Shown: positions 34,991 to 40,390 of the stretch, in pieces
Numbering within the stretch: the stretch's first letter is position 1
Layout of the letters: each line of letters begins with the position of its first letter
NCBI GenBank assembly: GCA_020438105.1
Contig: JAGQVE010000037.1
Span: 1 to 40,390 of the forward strand
Direction of reading: 5' to 3'
Origin: Bacteroidales bacterium
GTDB lineage: Bacteria; Bacteroidota; Bacteroidia; Bacteroidales; JAADJA01
Length of the DNA stretch: 40,390 nucleotides
The notes under the pieces: generated by a model
The model's input: only the letters and a program-made list of their open reading frames with translations
The model's database searches: none
What the model was told of the DNA's origin: nothing
Position numbers and translations under genes: made by a program

Positions 34991-35924
34991 AAAGGAAAAG
35001 CCATTGCTGATTGTAGTCACCGGTCCTACAGCCACCGGAAAAACACGCTTTGCAGCCGATCTGGCTTACAAGTTTGATGGCGAGATCATCAGCGCTGATT
35101 CAAGACAGGTGTATCGGGGTATGGACCTGGCAACAGGGAAGGATTTTACGGATTATATTGTGAATGGAAAGCATATCCCATATCATTTGGTTGATATCGC
35201 CGAGCCGGGAGATGAATACAATGTGTTTGAGTTCCAGAAAGATTTTATCCGGGTTTTTAATGACATCATTTCCCGGGGGAAGACTGCAGTGTTGTGTGGC
35301 GGTACCGGTATGTATATCGAGGCGGTATTAAAGGGTTATCAGTTGATCAAAGTGCCCGAAAATGCGCAATTACGAAAGGAACTGGAAAAAGAAAATACTG
35401 AAAATCTGGTTGGAAAACTGACAGGATTTAAAACAGTTCACAACGTTACTGATACGTCAAGCAGAGATCGTCTTGTTCGTGCCATCGAAATACAAACCTA
35501 TTATCAAGATCATCCCGAAATGGTTACTGAATTCCCCGAATTTGAAGCGGTCATTTTTGGTGTCCATTTTGAACGGACAATAATCCGAGAAAGAATCACC
35601 CAGCGGCTGCAACAAAGACTTGACGATGGAATGCCGGGCGAGGTTAAAGTATTACTTGAAAAAGGCCTATCACCTGATCAACTTAAATTTTATGGGTTGG
35701 AATATCGCTATTTGACCCAATTTGTTACAGGCGAAATCACCTATGATGAAATGTTCCACCAGCTGAATACCGCCATTCATCAGTTTGCCAAACGACAAAT
35801 GACCTGGTTCCGGCGAATGGAAAAGCAGGGAATTAAGATTCATTGGATTGATGGCCGGTTAGCTTCAGACGAAAAATTACAAATGGCACTAAGGATTATT
35901 GACCAAATAAGTTATTCAAAATAG
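34980..35924 (+). CDS. miaA: tRNA dimethylallyltransferase MiaA (divergent form)
   Basis: This 314-residue cytosolic enzyme transfers a dimethylallyl group to A37 of tRNAs that read UNN codons. The P-loop GPTATGKT is at residues 15-22, followed by the family motifs ADSRQVYRGMDLATGKD, YHLVDIAEPGDEYNVFEF and LCGGTGMYIEAVLKG, and the C-terminal RQMTWFRR that binds tRNA. It departs from the usual sequence in two places: the HPNDxxRVxRALE box reads TSSRDRLVRAIEI, and the IGYxE motif is replaced by FYGLEYRYL. I recall a second, divergent miaA copy in many Bacteroidota, and this may be it. The start codon sits within the end of the glycosyltransferase gene. Confidence 0.9.
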   Translation: MPDKKEKPLLIVVTGPTATGKTRFAADLAYKFDGEIISADSRQVYRGMDLATGKDFTDYIVNGKHIPYHLVDIAEPGDEYNVFEFQKDFIRVFNDIISRGKTAVLCGGTGMYIEAVLKGYQLIKVPENAQLRKELEKENTENLVGKLTGFKTVHNVTDTSSRDRLVRAIEIQTYYQDHPEMVTEFPEFEAVIFGVHFERTIIRERITQRLQQRLDDGMPGEVKVLLEKGLSPDQLKFYGLEYRYLTQFVTGEITYDEMFHQLNTAIHQFAKRQMTWFRRMEKQGIKIHWIDGRLASDEKLQMALRIIDQISYSK

Positions 35925-35967
35925 ATATTTCAACGATCATTTATTGAAAAACAGCTGATAAAAGTGA

Positions 35968-38286
35968 TTAGAAAATATAACTAACTTTGAACATGATATT
36001 TCTTCCCAGATCATCAGCAAAGTAGCGCTGCCGGTTCATATAACTCCGATATTTTTTATTCAGCAGGTTTTCAGCTTCAATGGATAACTTAAGCGTATTT
36101 TTATTTTTAAGTAAAACAGAAGTAAAAAACCTCATGTTAAGTAAAAAATAACCATCAGGCGGGGGCAGGTAGTCCTGTCCTTCAAGGTAGTTTTTTTGCT
36201 TAGCAAAATATTCCCCTTCAACAGAAACCGAATTGTTTCGCCACTTTCCTTGATCCTTGATATTATAGGTGAATGTTCCGGAACCGTTGTTTGGTGGCAT
36301 ATATACCAGCGGAATATCTTCTTTGGTGTTGGTGCCTTTTAATACAGAATACTTTAAAATGATTTTCATTTGCTGGATTGGCTCAAATGAGCACAATAAA
36401 TCGGAGCCTAAAATTTGTGCATTCGTTTGTTCGTATTCAAAAACCGGAAAGGCGCCTCTGATAGTTAGTTCAAATTCCGATTGAGGTTGCAAATAAATAT
36501 AATCTTCAATGTTTTGAAAATAACCCAATGTTTGAAGGAAAACACTTTTTCCCAGGTTCCAATCCGCCGAGAAAACTAATTTCAGCGATTTTTCAGGATT
36601 CAGGTCGGGATTGCCAATTTCAATTCCACTCACACCCTGGTGGAGGCCAAAACTATAGAGTTCATTCACTTCAGGCGACCTCAAAACATATCCCAAATCC
36701 AAATTTGCTTTTACTAACTCAGCAAATTCATAAACAGCCCCGGTTGATAAACTGTAATTATGATACAAATTGTCCCTGATATCAATGGTTCTTGGCAATT
36801 CATGCGTAATCGACCAAACATGTATCTTCTTCAAATCATACCGGGCCCCTATCTCATAAAGTAGTTTATTTAACTTTTTCTTCAAAATCACCAGGTATGA
36901 TCCGGTATACGACCGATAATCAGGTATTAACGGCAGAATACCTGTTTCGGGATCATTGGCATTATCTGTATAATCAAATTGAAGTGCCGTTTTAAGCGTG
37001 AAATTATGTGCAAATAAATGTTCATAGGTAGTTTGGATAAACTGGTTATTTTGCCATAAACTCAAAGCTGGAATATCGGAACGGCCACCGCGCCTTACAT
37101 CATATTCTTTTCTGACATCAATTTGCCCACCATATTTAAAGGTAACTGATTGATTTTCTGAAAATATGTATCGTGATTCAAATTTAAGCAAATGGTGATG
37201 TACTTCCTGATGCGGAGATGCAATCGAGAAGGAAAACTTATCCCCGGTAAAAAAAGGTTCCTCCCTGCTAAGGGCTTCTTCCAGATCGGAGGTATTGCCA
37301 ATGTGCGAGCCCCTTAATATCCCTATGTTCGTATTGTACATACTGTAATAGAGTGTTGAGTTACAGTTTTTAAAGAGCTCCTTTTCCAGTTGAATCGCAA
37401 GATTGGCTTCCTGCTTACCCGTATTCGTGAGATAATAATCCGGACTTTTAGCGTCTCCTGAAAATTTAAGGGTGCCCATCACTCTCCAGGCAGCCCAATT
37501 GCCATGCCTGGCAAGGCTTGCATTTAGTGTTTGTCCGCGACCGTTTGTTTGAAAAATATAGTTCACAAAACCACTCAAAACGGGATCAATCGGAACGGGT
37601 GACGGTTCAACCAAAATAACGCCACCCAGTGAATTACTGGAATAAAGCAATGAACTGGCCCCTTTAACTACGGAGATATGATTGGCAACAAAAGGATCGA
37701 TCTCCGGGGAATGATCATTTCCCCATTGCTGTCCGCTTTGGGCAATTCCATTGTTGAGAATAGTTACGCGGTTGCCATACATACCATGAATTACCGGCTT
37801 CGAAATACCCGAACCGGTTTTGAGAATGCTTACCCCCTGAATCTTTTCAATGATATCTGCCAGGTTTTTATTCCCTTCTAAATGAATTTCATCCATTTTT
37901 ATGGTGTTGCTCACCTGTGCTGTATTGTTCTCTGATTTTCCATGAACAACCACTTCGTTCAGTAATTCCGCATGGTGATCAAGATATATATTTATGGTGG
38001 TGTCATTTTGCAAGGAAACCGTAACTTCTCTTGTTTCGCAGCCTATATGGGTAATACGCAGACGATGAACCCCACTGCATAAATTTTCAAGCAGAAAATT
38101 GCCCAAACTATCAGCAATTACGCCATCTTCAGTATTTATATTATAAACACCGGAATAGGACAGGGCAATACCTGTACTTCTGTCGGAGATGTGACCTTTT
38201 ATGGAAAGATCACAATGCTGAGCCGACAGAAGGACAGGCAAAAGCAAACTGGCTAATACAAAACCGTATTTACTGAATGATAACAT
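35968..38286 (-). CDS. TonB-dependent receptor, probably for a metal or metal complex
   Basis: I chose the ATG at 38286 (772 residues) because it starts a compact signal peptide (MLSFSKYGFVLASLLLPVLLSAQ); an ATG at 38322 in the same frame would add 12 residues and a longer overlap with the upstream gene. The order of parts is a carboxypeptidase-regulatory-like domain (about residues 24-105: GHISDRSTGIALSYSGVY ... LRITHIGCETREV), a plug (NEVVVHGKSENN ... DIIEKIQGVSILKTGSG ... VVKGASSLLYSSNSLGGVI) and a 22-strand barrel ending in an aromatic residue (KVSYIF). The plug segment SGQQWGNDHSPEIDPF is typical of metal-type receptors next to small His-rich proteins. Energy comes from TonB-ExbBD, encoded elsewhere. 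The gene overlaps the lipoprotein gene by 17 bases, so it is the last gene of a three-gene operon. Confidence 0.9.
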   Translation of the reverse strand: MLSFSKYGFVLASLLLPVLLSAQHCDLSIKGHISDRSTGIALSYSGVYNINTEDGVIADSLGNFLLENLCSGVHRLRITHIGCETREVTVSLQNDTTINIYLDHHAELLNEVVVHGKSENNTAQVSNTIKMDEIHLEGNKNLADIIEKIQGVSILKTGSGISKPVIHGMYGNRVTILNNGIAQSGQQWGNDHSPEIDPFVANHISVVKGASSLLYSSNSLGGVILVEPSPVPIDPVLSGFVNYIFQTNGRGQTLNASLARHGNWAAWRVMGTLKFSGDAKSPDYYLTNTGKQEANLAIQLEKELFKNCNSTLYYSMYNTNIGILRGSHIGNTSDLEEALSREEPFFTGDKFSFSIASPHQEVHHHLLKFESRYIFSENQSVTFKYGGQIDVRKEYDVRRGGRSDIPALSLWQNNQFIQTTYEHLFAHNFTLKTALQFDYTDNANDPETGILPLIPDYRSYTGSYLVILKKKLNKLLYEIGARYDLKKIHVWSITHELPRTIDIRDNLYHNYSLSTGAVYEFAELVKANLDLGYVLRSPEVNELYSFGLHQGVSGIEIGNPDLNPEKSLKLVFSADWNLGKSVFLQTLGYFQNIEDYIYLQPQSEFELTIRGAFPVFEYEQTNAQILGSDLLCSFEPIQQMKIILKYSVLKGTNTKEDIPLVYMPPNNGSGTFTYNIKDQGKWRNNSVSVEGEYFAKQKNYLEGQDYLPPPDGYFLLNMRFFTSVLLKNKNTLKLSIEAENLLNKKYRSYMNRQRYFADDLGRNIMFKVSYIF

Positions 38287-38833
38287 CAAATTCAACTTGA
38301 ATATCCGTCTCACCACCTGCATTTGTTATGTCTCCTTGTGAAACGCCTGTGGCAAATTTATCAGGCTGGTGACGTAAAATAATGGTTAATGTCCCGGATG
38401 AAGCTTCTCCGGTTGTCAGGATGTTCTCTATTCCAACTGGATTTCCATCGGGGTCGGTATCATTATAATTTACCGTTATGTTTAAATTGGTGCTTTCATC
38501 AAAAAAGAATTGATGCTCCTGATTTTCATCCCTGATTTCATTAGTTGTAGTATCAGCAGGCGTTTCCTGCTCATTCAGCAGCTCAAGCTGACCTGTGTAA
38601 ATAGTATTGGCATCCAGGGTATCGGTGCTGATTACGGGTGCATTTCCACCATCACCATCTAAATCCTGAAATTTTAAAACCTTCGGCGTGCCACCCTGGC
38701 TCGGAGTTAATGTGTATATTAAGGTTGTGATTACTTCCTCTTCATTTGGTATTACCGGATCGTCTTTTTTACATGAATTTAATACGCTTAAAATAACAGC
38801 CATAATGACGATAAAATATAGTTTGTTTTTCAT
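38270..38833 (-). CDS. Lipoprotein associated with the TonB-dependent receptor
   Basis: I chose the ATG at 38833 (187 residues, MKNKLYFIVIMAVILSVLNSCKKDD); the frame extends five codons to a TTG only. The lipobox L-N-S-C places the lipidated Cys near residue 20. The mature protein is acidic and beta-rich (VITTLIYTLTPSQGGTPKVL, FQDLDGDGGNAPV, NITVNYNDTDPDGNPVGI, SGTLTIILRHQPDK, IQVEFDVII), including two Asp-rich loops that could bind cations. Homologues in Bacteroidota receptor loci are often labelled type 1 periplasmic-binding-fold proteins, a name I recall rather than can show. The 17-base overlap with the receptor gene argues for a shared task, perhaps cargo capture at the outer membrane. 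Confidence 0.8.
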   Translation of the reverse strand: MKNKLYFIVIMAVILSVLNSCKKDDPVIPNEEEVITTLIYTLTPSQGGTPKVLKFQDLDGDGGNAPVISTDTLDANTIYTGQLELLNEQETPADTTTNEIRDENQEHQFFFDESTNLNITVNYNDTDPDGNPVGIENILTTGEASSGTLTIILRHQPDKFATGVSQGDITNAGGETDIQVEFDVIIQ

Positions 38834-38906
38834 TTTTTTCAATTTCAAAAAATTAATATATCTTTTTATAATATGATGCTTGATCCAATGCGGTATCTTG
38901 AAAATA

Positions 38907-38929
38907 CCTACCTGCCAGCATTCAGATTT
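38907..38929. repeat. Degenerate copy of the CCTGCCTGCCAGCA core element
   Basis: This 23-base stretch matches the core of the yidC-uvrB spacer element (31451-31473) at 19 of 23 positions in the same orientation. It lies in the 166-bp gap between two genes of the receptor operon, which holds nothing else recognisable. The palindrome is partly lost. Confidence 0.45.
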
Positions 38930-38999
38930 TTTACCTGGGAAAAGTGATGACCACAGGCAACTGCACCAAAACTACCATCTTGATATGGCACTCGGTGGA

Positions 39000-39356
39000 C
39001 TAAATAAAACTAAGAAAATTATTTTGGAAATTGTTCGGAGGGGCCCTCAGCGAAAAATGAAAACCTGAATAGTTATGGGTTTTTGTAAATACTTTCCTTG
39101 TGAAAAATATATTATAACTTTCAATCTTAAAGTCAAATAATGCGGGTAAATGAATATTTGAAACAGCAAATTCGTAATCACGAACCTTACAGCTACTGTC
39201 TTCTTTTTCGGCAAAACTTTTAGCCCAATGATGATTTAAGTCAGCATGTATATGAATATTGCCATGGTAAAAAATAATGTGCAGATCCTGGTACGCCTTA
39301 GGGAGCGTAAATACCGCCAAAAGAATAAGTGAAAGATATATCTGACTTCGCTTCAT
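39000..39356 (-). CDS. Small His-rich exported protein of the receptor operon
   Basis: This 118-residue protein has a hydrophobic N-terminus (IYLSLILLAVFTLPKAYQ) acting as signal peptide or anchor. It carries a histidine cluster (DLHIIFYHGNIHIHADLNHH, residues about 24-43) followed by SSCKVRDYEFAV, which looks like a worn version of the Cys-x-x-Cys-D-F motif of related proteins. The C-terminal SLRAPP is a tail I recall from similar short proteins beside metal-type TonB receptors. Metal binding is an inference from the His cluster. It is the first gene of the minus-strand unit, 166 bp before the lipoprotein gene, and is divergent from the phosphodiesterase gene. Confidence 0.7.
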   Translation of the reverse strand: MKRSQIYLSLILLAVFTLPKAYQDLHIIFYHGNIHIHADLNHHWAKSFAEKEDSSCKVRDYEFAVSNIHLPALFDFKIESYNIFFTRKVFTKTHNYSGFHFSLRAPPNNFQNNFLSFI

Positions 39357-39377
39357 TGAGCTGCGAAATTAATTAAA

Positions 39378-39404
39378 TTGTACAACATGGTGCGTATATT
39401 TTTG
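39378..39404 (+). promoter_or_regulatory. Possible promoter of the phosphodiesterase gene
   Basis: TTG (39378-39380), 16 bases, then TATTTTTG (39397-39404), an exact TAnnTTTG box, 67 bases before the start codon. A second exact box, TACTTTTG at 39454-39461, is only 10 bases from the ATG and has no -33 partner. The palindrome TTGTACAA (39378-39385) sits between the divergent genes. Confidence 0.4.
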
Positions 39405-39471
39405 TTCAGACGAATTTTAAAAGCAGGATGGCAAATAATTCACATCGAACTTGTACTTTTGTAAAAAAACA

Positions 39472-40390
39472 ATGAAAAACTTTCTTCTTGTCCCCATGGT
39501 TGTCATCCTGCTTATTGCCGGATGCACGCATAAAAGATCCGAACAATCCAAACCCTACGTTGTGATGCTCTCCATGGATGGTTTTCGCTGGGATTATACC
39601 GATCATGTTTCCACACCCAATTTTGACAAAATTGCCATGAAAGGTGTAAAAGCTCAATCTTTAAAACCTTCTTTCCCCACAAAAACCTTCCCCAATCATT
39701 ATAGCATAGCTACCGGCTTGTACCCTGATCATCACGGTATTGTTTTAAATACATTTTATGATCCGGCAACTGATCGTCAATATTCCATTTCCAATCGAGA
39801 AGCTGTGGAAGACGGTTCTTTTTATGGCGGAGAGCCCATTTGGGTGACGGCCGAAAAACAGGGGATGATCTCCGGTTCATATTTCTGGGTGGGCTCTGAA
39901 GCGGAAATAGCGGGCCACCGGCCAACATTCTGGAAAAAATACGATCATAATTTTCCATACGGCCAGCGTGTTGATTCAGTGATTGCATGGTTGCAAAAAC
40001 CGGAGGAGATCAGGCCCCATTTGATACTTTGGTATTTGGATGAACCCGATCATTCAGGACATAAATTTGGTCCGGAAAGTATTGAAATCAGGAACAAAGT
40101 TGCCGAACTCGATTCAATTCTCGGGGTGTTTCTAACCAAAGTGGAAGCGTTGCCAAATGCTGATGAAATCAACATCATCATTACTTCTGATCACGGAATG
40201 GGAAGCATATCCAATGATCGGAGAGTGAATATCGGCGATTTGTTGCAGGCTGACTGGGCGGATAAAATGCTGGGATATAATCCAAATTTCAACATTAAAT
40301 CAAAGCCTGAACATGCTGGTGACATTTATGAAGCGCTTAAAGATAAACAAGGATTAAAAGTTTGGTACAGTGATTCTTTGCCTGAGCGAC
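39472..40390 (+). CDS. ENPP-type nucleotide pyrophosphatase/phosphodiesterase lipoprotein (3' end missing)
   Basis: The gene starts at an ATG and runs open past the window edge; 306 codons are visible of an expected 400 or so. A signal peptide with lipobox L-I-A-G-C (Cys18) predicts a lipoprotein. The alkaline-phosphatase-superfamily metal site is present: Asp36 in MLSMDGFRWDY, the nucleophile Thr72 in FPTKTFPNHYSIATGLYPDHHG, the Asp/His pair in YLDEPDHSGHKFGP and the Asp/His of TSDHGMG. This pattern is that of ectonucleotide pyrophosphatase/phosphodiesterases, which cleave nucleotide or phospholipid phosphodiester bonds at the cell envelope. The substrate is unknown. It is transcribed divergently from the metal-type receptor operon with 115 bp between start codons. 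Confidence 0.92.
   Translation, partial: MKNFLLVPMVVILLIAGCTHKRSEQSKPYVVMLSMDGFRWDYTDHVSTPNFDKIAMKGVKAQSLKPSFPTKTFPNHYSIATGLYPDHHGIVLNTFYDPATDRQYSISNREAVEDGSFYGGEPIWVTAEKQGMISGSYFWVGSEAEIAGHRPTFWKKYDHNFPYGQRVDSVIAWLQKPEEIRPHLILWYLDEPDHSGHKFGPESIEIRNKVAELDSILGVFLTKVEALPNADEINIIITSDHGMGSISNDRRVNIGDLLQADWADKMLGYNPNFNIKSKPEHAGDIYEALKDKQGLKVWYSDSLPER

Noticed and set aside
35925..35967. TTCAA ... TTGAA inverted repeat between miaA and the receptor gene as a terminator
   Set aside because: Only five base pairs with a long loop and no adjacent T-run; too weak to call.
39406..39988. Reverse-strand open frames across the 5' part of the phosphodiesterase gene
   Set aside because: The plus strand carries a complete lipoprotein signal and all ENPP metal-site motifs, so the reverse frames are shadows.

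Overview
This window looks like a chromosomal segment of an environmental Bacteroidota bacterium. The signs are type IX secretion (T9SS) sorting domains at the C-termini of several large secreted proteins, a BspA-type repeat protein, a TonB-dependent receptor with an N-terminal carboxypeptidase-regulatory-like domain, SPII lipoproteins, few recognisable Shine-Dalgarno sequences, and several upstream boxes matching the Bacteroidota promoter -7 motif TAnnTTTG. No rRNA, tRNA, CRISPR array, integrase or transposase was seen. All product names come from reading motifs; no database search was run.

Region 1 (about 1-15.9 kb, all on the plus strand) is accessory and surface-oriented. It holds the end of a leucine-rich-repeat/Ig-like T9SS protein, a small tyrosine-phosphatase-like protein, a 1620-residue BspA-like repeat protein, a beta-barrel-like gene broken by an in-frame stop, a YhcG/DUF1016 PDDEXK nuclease, several unrecognised proteins, a YCF48/BNR-repeat T9SS protein, another T9SS cargo protein and a PorT-like outer-membrane barrel. 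Between 6.8 and 10.8 kb the gaps between single genes carry copies of one imperfect palindrome (left arm GCGCAAGY, right arm CAGCC-N-RCTTGTGC). This includes a compensatory base-pair change and, in three copies, a conserved leader AACAAAARCATGAA. It is the most unusual structure in the window.

Region 2 (about 16-25.2 kb) is mostly on the minus strand: a two-gene envelope operon, phosphate acetyltransferase (pta), a secreted M1 aminopeptidase and a TPR protein. A plus-strand pair lies within it: a lipoprotein resembling the TIMP/netrin (NTR) fold, overlapping a four-helix membrane protein.

Region 3 (25.4-36 kb) is largely conserved housekeeping: a large BNR/sortilin-like propeller protein, a SlyD-like FKBP isomerase, uvrB, yidC, a family-2 glycosyltransferase and a divergent miaA. 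A nested inverted-repeat element separates yidC from uvrB.

Region 4 (36-40.4 kb) has a minus-strand three-gene unit: a small His-rich exported protein, a lipoprotein and a TonB-dependent receptor. It is probably a metal-uptake locus. Divergent to it is the 5' part of an ENPP-type phosphodiesterase lipoprotein that runs off the window.
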